Positions 18,578-27,144 of a DNA stretch of 64,000 bases are shown piece after piece. Each line of letters begins with the position of its first letter. Positions within the stretch are counted from its first letter, which is position 1. The position numbers and the translations under genes are program-made. Below the pieces are notes generated by a model. It saw only the letters and a program-made list of their open reading frames with translations. It ran no database searches and had not been told where the DNA came from. Source of the stretch: CAYXLI01 sp964464925 (GTDB taxonomy: Bacteria; Acidobacteriota; Terriglobia; Bryobacterales; Bryobacteraceae); NCBI GenBank assembly GCA_964464925.1, contig CAYXLI010000009.1, positions 62,001-126,000 on the forward strand, written 5' to 3'.

Positions 18578-19879
18578 ATGGAGCCCTCGAGAGCTGCGAT
18601 CGAGACGCCGTCACACATCGTACGCCCCACCCGTGTACGTCACCTGGTACTTGCGCTCACCGTTGCCGCATACATGATCACCTACATGGATCGGGTCGTA
18701 ATCTCGTCTGCCGTGCCCCTCATCCGCAAGGAATTCGGCTTCGACATGGTCACCGTCGGCTGGATTCTGGCCAGTTTCCGTTGGGGCTACGCGCTCTTCC
18801 AAATACCGGGCGGATGGTTAGGAGATTGCATTGGCCCGCGCCGGGCTCTCAGCCTGATTGTCGGCTGGTGGAGCATGTTCACCTGCGCCACCGCGCTTGC
18901 CTGGAGTGCCGCCAGTATGGCCGTCTGCCGCTTCCTGTTCGGAATGGGCGAATCGGGAGCGTTCCCAATCGCCACGCGTTCCCTCTCCCGCTGGATGCTT
19001 CCCGCTGAGCGCGGGTTCGCCCAAGGAGTAACTCATGCCGGTTCGCGTCTCGGCGCAGCGCTCACGCCGCCCCTGGTCGTTTGGCTTATGGTCCACTACG
19101 GGTGGCGGTCCCCGTTCTTCGTTTTCGGCAGTGTTGGCATTCTGTGGGTGGCCGTCTGGTTCTTCTGGTATCGCGACACTCCGGAACAGCACGCGCAGCC
19201 GAACGCGGCGGAGAAGCACCTTATTGCGACCGCCGCCGGAGTGAATCGCGCGGGACTAAGCCCGCATGTTCCCTGGAGGAAGATCCTGTCCAGCCGGACA
19301 CTTTGGCTACTGTCGCTCACATACTTCTGTTACGCCTATTGCATCTCCGTCTACCTCGACTGGTTTCCGACGTATCTGAAGGAGCACCGCGGATTCAGCC
19401 TCGCCCAAATGGGCCTTTACGCCAGTTTGCCCCTACTGGCCGGAACTCTGGGCGATCTCCTGGGCGGATGGGCATCCGACCTTGTATTGCACGCCACGGG
19501 CAAGTTGAATCTCGCCCGCCGCTCCGTTGCCACCAGCGGATACGTACTTGCCGCTGCCGCAATCCTGCCGGCGGCCCTCACGCATGACGCCGGCGCATGC
19601 ATCTGGTTTAGCTGCGTGGCCGTATTCGGCGTAGAATTAACCGTCGGAGTCTCCTGGGCTTTGCCCCTCGACATCGGGGGTGACTACGCAGGAACGACCT
19701 CTTCGGTCATGAATATGTGCGGTAACATAGGAGGCGCGATTTCGCCTGCTTTGCTTGCTTACTTGGTGAAAGGATACGGTTGGGAAGTGCCATTCCTGGT
19801 ATCTTCCGGGCTGTGTGCCGTGGCCGGCATCCTCTTTCTCCGCGTAGACGCTACTAAAAAGATTTTCGCTGCGATGTGA
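18578..19879 (+). CDS. MFS transporter, anion:cation symporter (hexuronate/galactarate) type
   Basis: I start at the ATG at 18578 (MEPSRAAIETPSHIVRP), giving 433 residues; a longer frame from 18491 runs antisense through the start of the heparinase-like gene. Twelve hydrophobic segments are expected. MITYMDRVVISSAVPLIRKE in the first segment and FQIPGGWLGDCIGPRRA in the second-third loop are hallmarks of the ACS family, whose members import hexuronates, glucarate or related organic anions by proton symport. It is the first gene of a compact operon: 3 bases separate it from the ferredoxin gene. The heparinase-like gene lies divergently, which fits uptake of uronate-type breakdown products. Confidence 0.9.
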   Translation: MEPSRAAIETPSHIVRPTRVRHLVLALTVAAYMITYMDRVVISSAVPLIRKEFGFDMVTVGWILASFRWGYALFQIPGGWLGDCIGPRRALSLIVGWWSMFTCATALAWSAASMAVCRFLFGMGESGAFPIATRSLSRWMLPAERGFAQGVTHAGSRLGAALTPPLVVWLMVHYGWRSPFFVFGSVGILWVAVWFFWYRDTPEQHAQPNAAEKHLIATAAGVNRAGLSPHVPWRKILSSRTLWLLSLTYFCYAYCISVYLDWFPTYLKEHRGFSLAQMGLYASLPLLAGTLGDLLGGWASDLVLHATGKLNLARRSVATSGYVLAAAAILPAALTHDAGACIWFSCVAVFGVELTVGVSWALPLDIGGDYAGTTSSVMNMCGNIGGAISPALLAYLVKGYGWEVPFLVSSGLCAVAGILFLRVDATKKIFAAM

Positions 19880-19882
19880 ACC

Positions 19883-20725
19883 ATGACTATCAATCCAAAG
19901 AAATGTGTAGCCTGTGGCAACTGCACGTACGTGTGTCCGATGGGTGCCATCTACATCGATCCAAATATCCGCCGGGCCACCATCAACCGGGATGAGTGCG
20001 TCGAGTGCTACTCCTGTTACAACGGGCTCAGCCAGGAGCACCTGAATCCCACCATGGTCCGCACCATGCGCAAAGTTTTCCAGATGATGCGCCTGCGCTT
20101 CGATCCCGAGCCCGACGTCTGCCCGACTGCCGCATTCGAACCCGACGAACTGCAATGGCCGCGCATCGTTCGTCGCGCGTTTTCCGATCCCCGTGTTCCG
20201 CACGAGTCCACCGGAGTAGAAGGCCGCGGCACTGAAGAAGTAAAAACGAACGATATCAGCGGCCGCGTCAAAGTCGGCGAAGTCGGTTTCACCATCGAGT
20301 TCGGCCGCCCGGGCGTCGGCGTTTGGTTTCGCGACATCCAGAAGGCCTGCTGGGCTCTCGCGAAAGCCGGCGTTTCGTTCGAGAAGAAGAACCCGATCAC
20401 GTCCCTCATGACGGACGTGCCCACCGGCACGTTACGCGAAGACATACTGGGCGAAAAACTCATGTCCGCTATCGTCGAAATCAAGGTTCCCGTCGAGCGC
20501 ACCGAAGAGATTGTCCGCCTGGTCTGGGACATCGAAAAACAGGTGAACACAGTCGTGACTCTCGGCGTGGGAACGCGCTGCGATGAGAACGGCGAAGACG
20601 AAGTCGTGGCTCCCATCCTCGAGCGCCTCGGCTACAAACTCGAACGCGCGAAGACAAACATCGGCCTCGGCCGCATCACAAACAAGGATGCAGCACCCGC
20701 GCTCGAAACCGTAGGAGTGAAATAG
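19883..20725 (+). CDS. Dicluster 4Fe-4S ferredoxin with ACT-like C-terminal region, function unknown
   Basis: A 280-residue soluble protein. Cluster I is bound by C8-x2-C11-x2-C14-x3-C18-P. The second motif is split: C39-x2-C42-x2-C45, with the expected fourth ligand C80-P only after a 34-residue insert rich in Met and Arg (residues 46-79). The C-terminal part (about 190-270) has alternating strands and helices (SAIVEIKVPVERTEEIVRLV ... VVTLGVGT) that resemble an ACT/NIL-type small regulatory fold; a matching segment may also occur near 135-170. This suggests an electron-transfer or Fe-S sensory partner for the following unknown protein, from which it is separated by a single base. I cannot name a characterised homologue. 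Confidence 0.8.
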   Translation: MTINPKKCVACGNCTYVCPMGAIYIDPNIRRATINRDECVECYSCYNGLSQEHLNPTMVRTMRKVFQMMRLRFDPEPDVCPTAAFEPDELQWPRIVRRAFSDPRVPHESTGVEGRGTEEVKTNDISGRVKVGEVGFTIEFGRPGVGVWFRDIQKACWALAKAGVSFEKKNPITSLMTDVPTGTLREDILGEKLMSAIVEIKVPVERTEEIVRLVWDIEKQVNTVVTLGVGTRCDENGEDEVVAPILERLGYKLERAKTNIGLGRITNKDAAPALETVGVK

Positions 20726-20726
20726 C

Positions 20727-21404
20727 ATGACAAACACACTGCATCGCTTCGGTGACGCCAACAGCTTCCGTGACGATTTCGTCGTTTTCGCGATCGCGAG
20801 CCGCGGAAAGAACGATCAGGGCGCCGTCGAAAAGCTCCGCAAGTTTCTCGAAATGGCGGTTCCTTTCGGCCCCGTGAACCTGGGCGACGCACGGCACGGC
20901 GGCGCTCTGCGACCCTGCAAGAGCATGAACCCGACCTCGCACTGGGATCGAGATCGCAAGCCGGACTTCCTCAACGTCATCAAGGGCCTCGACACACCGA
21001 CTACCGCTGCGGCAGTGTTCGATGACCGGGTGAAGGCGGAAGATTTCGTCAAGGCCGTAAAAGCGGCCGACCTTGGCCTCAGTATCAATATCTCTACCTC
21101 CATCGATGGCGCCGAACAGTGCTGTCACGCCGCGGGCATTCCGCGCCATAGCGTCGGCTACTCGCTAGGCTTCGAAGGCAAAACGGAGTTCCTGCCCAAC
21201 TCGCAGGTCATGCTGCTATCCACTATGTGCGGCCATGGCATGGTCGCGCATTCGCTCGCAAAGAAAATGGTGGATTGGGTGAAGGAAGGCCGCCGCACTC
21301 CGGAAGAAGCCGCTTCGTATCTCACGCGATTCTGTTCCTGCGGAGTCTTCAATCCCTCCCGCGCGAAGCGCATCCTCGAGGAGGCTCGTTCCCAATCCAA
21401 ATGA
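20727..21404 (+). CDS. Conserved-looking Cys/His-rich protein of unknown function (225 aa)
   Basis: Not recognised. The protein is soluble, without signal peptide. Potential metal ligands are C64, C132-C133-H134, C168-G-H170, H175 and C203-S-C205; the C-terminal block STMCGHGMVAHSLAKKM ... FCSCGVFNPSRAKRIL looks like a functional core. The central part has alternating strands and helices. A Shine-Dalgarno (AGGAG) sits about 9 bases before the ATG. Coupling is tight: one base after the ferredoxin gene, and an ATGA overlap with the amidohydrolase at 21401. It may be a metalloenzyme receiving electrons from the ferredoxin, but that is inference from position and Cys content only. Confidence 0.75.
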   Translation: MTNTLHRFGDANSFRDDFVVFAIASRGKNDQGAVEKLRKFLEMAVPFGPVNLGDARHGGALRPCKSMNPTSHWDRDRKPDFLNVIKGLDTPTTAAAVFDDRVKAEDFVKAVKAADLGLSINISTSIDGAEQCCHAAGIPRHSVGYSLGFEGKTEFLPNSQVMLLSTMCGHGMVAHSLAKKMVDWVKEGRRTPEEAASYLTRFCSCGVFNPSRAKRILEEARSQSK

Positions 21405-22714
21405 AACGACTGTTTCTCGCTGCTCTCATCTTCATCACGCCGTTGCTCGCGGAAGTGCGAGTCCTGAAAAGTTTCACCCTCATCGACGGGACCGGCAAGG
21501 CCGCCGTCCCGAATGCCGTGCTCGTCATGGAAAACGGCCGCATCACCGCAGCCGGCCCGGCTTCCTCGGTCAAGGCGCCAGCAGGTGCTGAGGTGGTCGA
21601 CCTCCAGGGCAAATACGTGATGCCCGGAATCATCAATCTGCACGGCCATCTCGGAAACACTGTCGGCCTGGTGCAGGACCCGAAGAACTTCACTCAGCAG
21701 AATCTGGAAGCGAACCTGAAATTGTATGCCTCGTACGGCGTCACCTCCGTCATGAGCATGGGAAGCGACCAACCGCTGGTTTTCGATGTTCGCGCCACGC
21801 AGCGCGCAGGACGCCCCACATATACGCGCATTTTTACGGCCGGCCGCGGCTTCACCGGTAAAGGTGGCTATCCCACCACAGCCATGGGCATGAAGGGCGT
21901 GCCGTATGAAGTCGAAAATGTAGACCAGGTCGTTAATGACGTGAACGAACTTGCTGCCAAGAAAGTCGACCTGGTGAAGATCTGGGTCGATGATCACTTG
22001 GGCAAGGAACGCAAGATCCCGATGGATCTCTCCAAGGCGATTATCGAAAACGCGCACAAACACAATTTGAAAGTCGGCGCGCATGTCTTCTACCTCGACG
22101 ATGCGAAGAACCTCGTCAACGCCGGACTCGACGGTCTCGCCCACAGCGTTCGCGATAGAGATGTGGATCAGGCTCTGATCGACACCATGAAGAAGCATGG
22201 AGCTTGGCAGATGGCCGCCACACTGGCTCGCGAAGTCTCGATGTTCATCTACGCTAAGCCGGCGCCGTTCCTAACTGACCCGTTCTTCACTCGCGGCATT
22301 TCAGCCGACGTGCTCGCACGTCTCAAGAGCCCCGAATACCAGAAGAACATCAGGGCCGACCATGATTTCCCCAAGTACGAGGGCTTCTTCGAAACAGCCA
22401 AACGTAATTTGAAGAAGCTGGTGGACTCGGGCGTGAAGTACGGCTTCGGCACGGACACGGGGCCGCCCGCGCGCTTCCCCGGCTACTTCGAACACATGGA
22501 AATGCAACTCATGGTCGAGGCCGGACTGACGCCGATGCAGGTCATCACCGCAGCCACGCGCAACTCCGCGGAGTTCCTCAAGGCCAAGGATCTGGGCACC
22601 CTCGAAAAGGGCAAGTGGGCAGACCTGATCGTGATGCAGAAGAACCCGCTTGAGGACATCAAGAACACTCGTACTCTCGAGCAGGTCTACATCGCCGGCA
22701 ATAAAGTGAAGTAG
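21401..22714 (+). CDS. Exported amidohydrolase (imidazolonepropionase/prolidase-like superfamily)
   Basis: Start chosen at the ATG overlapping the previous stop (ATGA at 21401-21404); the reading frame extends further upstream but only as antisense-like sequence. The 437-residue protein begins with a signal peptide (MKRLFLAALIFITPLLAEV). The metal-dependent hydrolase core is complete: INLHGH after PGI, GAHVFYLDD, LAHSVRD and GFGTDTG, supplying the His and Asp ligands. Family members cleave cyclic amides, dipeptides or related C-N bonds in the periplasm. Last gene of the MFS-ferredoxin-unknown operon, so its product or substrate may be linked to the imported anion. The substrate is not predictable from sequence. 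Confidence 0.87.
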   Translation: MKRLFLAALIFITPLLAEVRVLKSFTLIDGTGKAAVPNAVLVMENGRITAAGPASSVKAPAGAEVVDLQGKYVMPGIINLHGHLGNTVGLVQDPKNFTQQNLEANLKLYASYGVTSVMSMGSDQPLVFDVRATQRAGRPTYTRIFTAGRGFTGKGGYPTTAMGMKGVPYEVENVDQVVNDVNELAAKKVDLVKIWVDDHLGKERKIPMDLSKAIIENAHKHNLKVGAHVFYLDDAKNLVNAGLDGLAHSVRDRDVDQALIDTMKKHGAWQMAATLAREVSMFIYAKPAPFLTDPFFTRGISADVLARLKSPEYQKNIRADHDFPKYEGFFETAKRNLKKLVDSGVKYGFGTDTGPPARFPGYFEHMEMQLMVEAGLTPMQVITAATRNSAEFLKAKDLGTLEKGKWADLIVMQKNPLEDIKNTRTLEQVYIAGNKVK

Positions 22715-22720
22715 TTCATC

Positions 22721-23599
22721 TCAGGCGGTTGCTGCGCCCCTCCACGCGGCAACCGTCTCCGCCACGAACGCATCGAACGTCCGTGGCGAATGCCCGAGCA
22801 CTTTAGCTTGTTTCTCGAATTCCTCTTCCGTTGCGAGCAGTCCGTTCTTCTGGAACCAGTCGTACATGATCACAAGATCAGTGACCATCCAGTCCGGCAT
22901 AGCTCCCCTCACGGCTTCCGCCCACTGGTTCAGATCGTCTCCCCCATACGCCACCGTCTTGCCGAGATGCCGGCTATACACTGCCGCGGTAGCTTCCCCG
23001 GACCAGGCATCCGGACCAATCAGCGCATATGTTTCACCGTCGTGCCCCGGCTGTAGGAGCGCATTCGCCGCCGCGTCCGCGATATCACGGACGTCCACGC
23101 GGTTCAATCCCTTTCCGCCGAGGGGTTGCGGATATACTCCGTACTGCTCAATCGGGTCTCGTAGCCCGAGGTCATTCTGGTAGAAATTGTTCGGCGCAAG
23201 AATCGTGTACGGAATCCCGGAGGCCGCCAGTGCGTCTTCGATCGGATACTTCGACGCGAAGTGCGGGATCTCTGGAGCCAGTCTGGCCTTGTGGACCGAA
23301 AGATAGACCACCTTTTTCACCCCGGCCGCCTTCGCCGCCTGAATCCCCGCGAGCCCCCGCTCGCTCTCGGTTAGAGATAGCGGAGTCAGGAGAAATACAC
23401 GATCTGCGCCCTCCATCGCCCGAGGCAGCGAGTTTTTGTCCTCGAGACTGCCAGGCACGGCAGTCGCGCCGGCCGGAAGCACCTTTTCTTTCGACCGGGT
23501 CAAGATCCGCACCGCTTCGCCGCGCGAAATTAACTCCCGGCTCAGGTGGCTTCCAACCATCCCAGTTCCGCCAATCACTAATGTCGTCGACATGCGCAT
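22721..23599 (-). CDS. NmrA-like NAD(P)-binding protein (atypical SDR)
   Basis: I use the ATG at 23599 (MRMSTTLVIGGTGMVGSHLS) because a GAGGTGGG lies about 7 bases upstream; a longer frame to 23629 has no such site. The protein has 292 residues. The Rossmann motif GGTGMVGSH is at the N-terminus, FLLTPL and VYLSVHKA mark the following strands, and the Tyr-Lys catalytic pair is not evident, as in the NmrA/HSCARG group. Such proteins act as NAD(P) sensors or quinone/NAD(P) oxidoreductases. It ends 6 bases past the convergent amidohydrolase stop. Role in the cell is unknown. Confidence 0.85.
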   Translation of the reverse strand: MRMSTTLVIGGTGMVGSHLSRELISRGEAVRILTRSKEKVLPAGATAVPGSLEDKNSLPRAMEGADRVFLLTPLSLTESERGLAGIQAAKAAGVKKVVYLSVHKARLAPEIPHFASKYPIEDALAASGIPYTILAPNNFYQNDLGLRDPIEQYGVYPQPLGGKGLNRVDVRDIADAAANALLQPGHDGETYALIGPDAWSGEATAAVYSRHLGKTVAYGGDDLNQWAEAVRGAMPDWMVTDLVIMYDWFQKNGLLATEEEFEKQAKVLGHSPRTFDAFVAETVAAWRGAATA

Positions 23600-23763
23600 A
23601 GGATGACCCACCTCACGGTCTCGTCGCAACCTCCAACAGGGGACAGCGACCTCAATTCCTCAGATTTCCCTGCCCCCCTGGTACCGGTGTCGTGCGAGGC
23701 CCCGACATTCCCGAAAAAAATGCAAGCGGCTGCGCATTTCCCGTCTGATACAGTATTCCCAAT

Positions 23764-23769
23764 AAGGAG
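23764..23769 (+). promoter_or_regulatory. Ribosome binding site AAGGAG deciding a GTG start at 23777
   Basis: AAGGAG is 7 bases before a GTG at 23777 and 16 before the ATG at 23786. The spacing favours the GTG as start of the 2-hydroxyacid dehydrogenase gene. Confidence 0.65.
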
Positions 23770-23776
23770 CGAACTA

Positions 23777-24850
23777 GTGAGCGAAATGAATCGCCGTCTA
23801 TTCTTAGGGACTGTACCTGCCGCGGCTGCGGCGCAAGTCGTCACCAACCCCGTCACGCGAGGCCCAGTCGGCAAACCGGAAGGCATGATCCGGATCGCCG
23901 CCATGAACGAATTCGATTCCCAGGAACTCGAAAAGCTCCGCAATGCCGCGCCCGGCCGCGTCGAGATCCTGGTCTCTAAGGACCGCGACGAGTTCCGCCG
24001 CAATCTCCGCGACGCCGACGTTGTGTATGGCATCCTACGCGCGAACGAACTGGACTTTGCTCCTAAGCTGAAGTGGCTGCAATGGCCCGGCGCCGGGATG
24101 GAGTCCATGGATCCGGCCCTGAAGAGCCATCCAGTCGTGGTAACGAACATGGCACGTATCTATGCCCCAGGCATCTCCGAAACAGCCATGGGCCTGCTTC
24201 TATGTCTCACCCGCGGTATTACTACCTACTACATGCCGCAGTTTTACAAGCACCAGATGAAGCCGGTCGGCACGATCCGCTCCGCCGATCACATCGAACT
24301 CGCCGGGCGCACTATGGGCATCGTGGGCATGGGTGGCATCGGAAGTGCGATTGCCCGCCGTGCGCATTACGGCTTCGACATGAAGATCCTCGCCACCGAC
24401 GCGAAGCCCATCCCCAAACCCGACTATGTCGCCGAACTGCACGATCCTACCTGGTTCGAGAAGATGGTGCCACAAGCCGACGTGCTGGTGAGCGCCGCTC
24501 CCCAAACGCCCCAGACCGAGCGTATGTTCAACGAACGTATCTTCCGCATGATGAAGCCGACTGCCTACTTCATTGCCGTCTCCCGCGGGAAGCTGTTCGA
24601 TGACATGGCGCTCGTGAAGGCACTGAAGGAGAAGTGGATCAGGGGCGCCGGATTAGATGTGTTTCCCGTTGAACCACCTCCTTCGGATCACCCTATCTTC
24701 GACCTGCCGAATGTAGTTATGACCGCCCACACGTCAGGTTGGGGAGAGGAACGGGAGCGACGCTTGGTGGATCTGTTTGCCGAAAACATCGGGCGATATG
24801 CCAATGGCCAGCCGCTCCGAAACGTAGTAGACAAGGCCGCAGGGTACTAG
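23777..24850 (+). CDS. D-2-hydroxyacid dehydrogenase with Tat-like leader
   Basis: GTG start at 23777 by Shine-Dalgarno spacing; 357 residues. The N-terminus VSEMNRRLFLGTVPAAAAAQ has a twin-arginine pattern (NRRLFLG) and a short Ala-rich segment, so this NAD-dependent enzyme may be exported folded with its cofactor. The Rossmann motif is GIVGMGGIGSAIARR; the catalytic triad of the family is present as Arg in AVSRGKL, Glu in FPVEPP and His in TAHTSGW. The reaction would be reduction of a 2-keto acid or oxidation of a D-2-hydroxyacid. Divergent from the NmrA-like gene. The leader is odd for a dehydrogenase, but Tat leaders on oxidoreductases recur in this window. Confidence 0.88.
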   Translation: MSEMNRRLFLGTVPAAAAAQVVTNPVTRGPVGKPEGMIRIAAMNEFDSQELEKLRNAAPGRVEILVSKDRDEFRRNLRDADVVYGILRANELDFAPKLKWLQWPGAGMESMDPALKSHPVVVTNMARIYAPGISETAMGLLLCLTRGITTYYMPQFYKHQMKPVGTIRSADHIELAGRTMGIVGMGGIGSAIARRAHYGFDMKILATDAKPIPKPDYVAELHDPTWFEKMVPQADVLVSAAPQTPQTERMFNERIFRMMKPTAYFIAVSRGKLFDDMALVKALKEKWIRGAGLDVFPVEPPPSDHPIFDLPNVVMTAHTSGWGEERERRLVDLFAENIGRYANGQPLRNVVDKAAGY

Positions 24851-24872
24851 CGGCAGAGTTACAATATGACTG

Positions 24873-25067
24873 GTGATTAGACCGGCGACAGTCGTCTGGC
24901 GAGATACTGAGGCTCAGGAGTTAGTTGAGTATGCTCTGCTTGCCGGGTTTCTCGTGGTTGCCGCCGGCGCGTTACTTCCGAGCATCGCTGAGGACGTTAG
25001 TTCAGTCCTGAGTAAGGTGAACTCCACCCTGATTGCCAGTCCTGGCGCTGGATCTAACAATCGCTAG
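24873..25067 (+). CDS. Flp/Fap-type pilin-like small protein
   Basis: A 64-residue protein from a GTG start, 22 bases after the dehydrogenase gene. The core TEAQELVEYALLAGFLVVAA followed by GALLP is the Flp class IVb pilin signature: Glu at +5 of the mature form, the EY pair and a single hydrophobic helix. The residue before the predicted cleavage site is Ala (TEA/QELVEY) where Gly is usual. The rest is a short Ser/Asn-rich tail. No prepilin peptidase, Tad ATPase or secretin gene is nearby, so it is an orphan pilin gene here. Its last 4 bases overlap the end of the convergent gene. Small but convincing by motif. Confidence 0.7.
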   Translation: MIRPATVVWRDTEAQELVEYALLAGFLVVAAGALLPSIAEDVSSVLSKVNSTLIASPGAGSNNR

Positions 25068-27076
25068 TTCTGCCGGGCAAGGTCCTGAACCGCGTACCGC
25101 ACTAGAGCTTCCAGGAGTGTCGCCCTCGGGAATCTGTTCTTGTCCATCAATGCGGCTATCTTCGGATCCCCGCCTTTATCGAACGGCAGTGCCACGGCCA
25201 GATGATCCGCTCTCACGGAGCCCAGGAACTTCGAACCCGGCACAATCGCGTCCGGCACCGTAAGCTGACTGTCCTGCCGAACGTCGTAAGCGGACAGGAG
25301 TTGCCAGGCTTGTTGCAGCATCTTCGACGTGGTGGATGGATCGGACTCGGCAACCAGCGAATACGTCGGGACGAACGGCGTCGGGAACCTCTGCAGGAAT
25401 TCCTGCCGCACCGAGCGTTGCAGGCTCTTGAAGCCGGTGGACATGTCGCCCTGGCATGTGCCGAACTTGAGTTGCTGCATGTAGCGCTCTGCCTGCGCAG
25501 GGAGAACATCGGCGATAGGCGAACCGCCCACCGCTCCTGCGACCGAGAGGAATGCGGCCACCGCGTTCCGGGCTTCCGGGTCCATTGCCAACATCACCTG
25601 CACATCCGGCGCCCCTTTGCTGTAGCCCAGCACGATGTACTTGCGCTGATCGGCCGCCATATGGTCCTTCAGGTATTTCCCGATAAGCTGCGCGTTAGCC
25701 TCGGAGGAGTCGTTTGGCACGGCGAGCAGTTCGACCGTAAGGTCGTGCTTCTCCTTCAAATGCACTTGGCCCTCCTGAAATGCCGGGGCCGCTGAGGCGA
25801 CGCACGAGTTCATGATCCCTGGTACGATCAGCAACCGGTATTTATTTGTAATCGGGCCCAGGGTCAGGCGGTTTTTCCAGGAGGTGCCCAGGTATTGTGT
25901 GCATGCTCCCCAATCGCCGCCGTCCGGATTCTCCGAACTCATTACCGCGCAAAACAAATCGGCAAAGCCCGTCATCAAGATATCTTCTTGGGGCTCTTTC
26001 AGCAAAATCGCCAGCACACGGCCGTCGGAACTTATAGCGCCACCCGTTGCAGTCCTCGTGCTCCTCACTGGTTCCGAAGGCGTGTAGTAATCCATCTTGG
26101 CAACAAAACCGGTTGCGTCGAGAGACTGTCCGATGTAGTCCCGCTCCATATCGACTTGCGGATCGATTTTATGGGTTAGCTTGCCGTTACGCTGATCCTT
26201 TTCGATGCCGATGTCGTGCGTGCCGGCACCGACAAACACCGTTTTCCCTGCTAGTGTGTACTCCGATTTCCAGAGCCGGAAGTGATGCCTCTGTGCAACA
26301 ACCGTAAAAGGCTCGGCGTGAGCGTACCCGTAATCCTGCACACGGTCGAACAGCATCAACTCGCTCATAGGCAGTTGCGTGTAGGCCTGCTTGCTGAGGC
26401 TCCCCAGAATGGCGTGCAGAACGGCCCCCCTGCTGTCTTTGTCCACTAGCACCCAACCGGCCGCCTGCAGGGCTTGTTTCATCTTGTCTTCGGACCCAAT
26501 GATCAGGAAATTCGTCGTGTCACCGGGATTGCCGTCCGCGTCGTTCACCCGCCGCGGAATCCGGTCGATAAAGGCCGGTGAAATTTCCGGCATTTTCACG
26601 TCGATTCGCTTCGAGGCCGCTGCGGTCTGCCCGTGCAGTTCGATCCTGACCTGGAACGATCCTTCCGCCGATTCGTTGCCCATCTGGTTCACGCCGAGGA
26701 ACAGCCGCCCGCCACGTGCGACTTGCAGTTCCTTGCGCGTGCCGACCAGGAACGGGAGCGATGTTGTATCCCCAATGCGTCCGAGCAGCGCACCCCGCCC
26801 CGCCTCGTTCACCGGCAGGATGCGCAGGAGGTCCCGGAATCCACGCGCCAGGCCGTCCGGTCCGGATGCCTTCATGCCTAAGTATTGGAGAGTGCCCAAC
26901 GCGGTCAAAATGACGCTGTCGCCGTCCTGCAGGTCGGTGCCGGTGTCGGTCCACTGCTTGTCACCGGGGACTTGCACGTCCACCGGACTCTTCCGGGACT
27001 GCGCGAAGGTGAGCATCACCAGCAACACCATACAGGTGATCGCTGCGCAGAGTGAGCGCGGACGGCGGGAACTCAT
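25064..27076 (-). CDS. Exported multidomain protein with LssY_C-like and alpha/beta-hydrolase-like regions
   Basis: Start at the ATG at 27076 because GGAGG lies 4 bases upstream; the longer frame begins with TTG inside a terminator stem. The protein has 670 residues with an N-terminal signal segment (AAITCMVLLVMLTFAQ). Residues about 30-150 form a beta-rich lectin-like domain (DVQVPGDKQWTDTGTDLQDG). About 165-330 resembles the LssY C-terminal domain (RRVNDADGNPGDTTNFLIIG ... VFVGAGTHDIGIEKD). About 340-590 resembles an alpha/beta hydrolase with a candidate nucleophile elbow G-Y-S-K-G. Together these suggest a secreted or periplasmic esterase/lipase-like protein. Family assignment of the middle and last parts is by recollection. 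Downstream of BlaI-M56 but after a terminator. Confidence 0.7.
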   Translation of the reverse strand: MSSRRPRSLCAAITCMVLLVMLTFAQSRKSPVDVQVPGDKQWTDTGTDLQDGDSVILTALGTLQYLGMKASGPDGLARGFRDLLRILPVNEAGRGALLGRIGDTTSLPFLVGTRKELQVARGGRLFLGVNQMGNESAEGSFQVRIELHGQTAAASKRIDVKMPEISPAFIDRIPRRVNDADGNPGDTTNFLIIGSEDKMKQALQAAGWVLVDKDSRGAVLHAILGSLSKQAYTQLPMSELMLFDRVQDYGYAHAEPFTVVAQRHHFRLWKSEYTLAGKTVFVGAGTHDIGIEKDQRNGKLTHKIDPQVDMERDYIGQSLDATGFVAKMDYYTPSEPVRSTRTATGGAISSDGRVLAILLKEPQEDILMTGFADLFCAVMSSENPDGGDWGACTQYLGTSWKNRLTLGPITNKYRLLIVPGIMNSCVASAAPAFQEGQVHLKEKHDLTVELLAVPNDSSEANAQLIGKYLKDHMAADQRKYIVLGYSKGAPDVQVMLAMDPEARNAVAAFLSVAGAVGGSPIADVLPAQAERYMQQLKFGTCQGDMSTGFKSLQRSVRQEFLQRFPTPFVPTYSLVAESDPSTTSKMLQQAWQLLSAYDVRQDSQLTVPDAIVPGSKFLGSVRADHLAVALPFDKGGDPKIAALMDKNRFPRATLLEALVRYAVQDLARQN

Positions 27077-27104
27077 GAAGCCTCCGAAGTATCTATTGTG
27101 ACTC

Positions 27105-27137
27105 AAAGGGAACCGGTCGGAGAGGCCGGTCCCCTTT
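27105..27137 (-). terminator. Rho-independent-type terminator after the M56/TonB gene
   Basis: Arms AAAGGGAACCGG (27105-27116) and CCGGTCCCCTTT (27126-27137) pair with one mismatch around a 9-base loop. On the minus strand the stem ends in TTT. It follows the M56 gene (stop at 27145) and precedes the ATG at 27076. Confidence 0.65.
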
Positions 27138-27144
27138 CAGGGGA

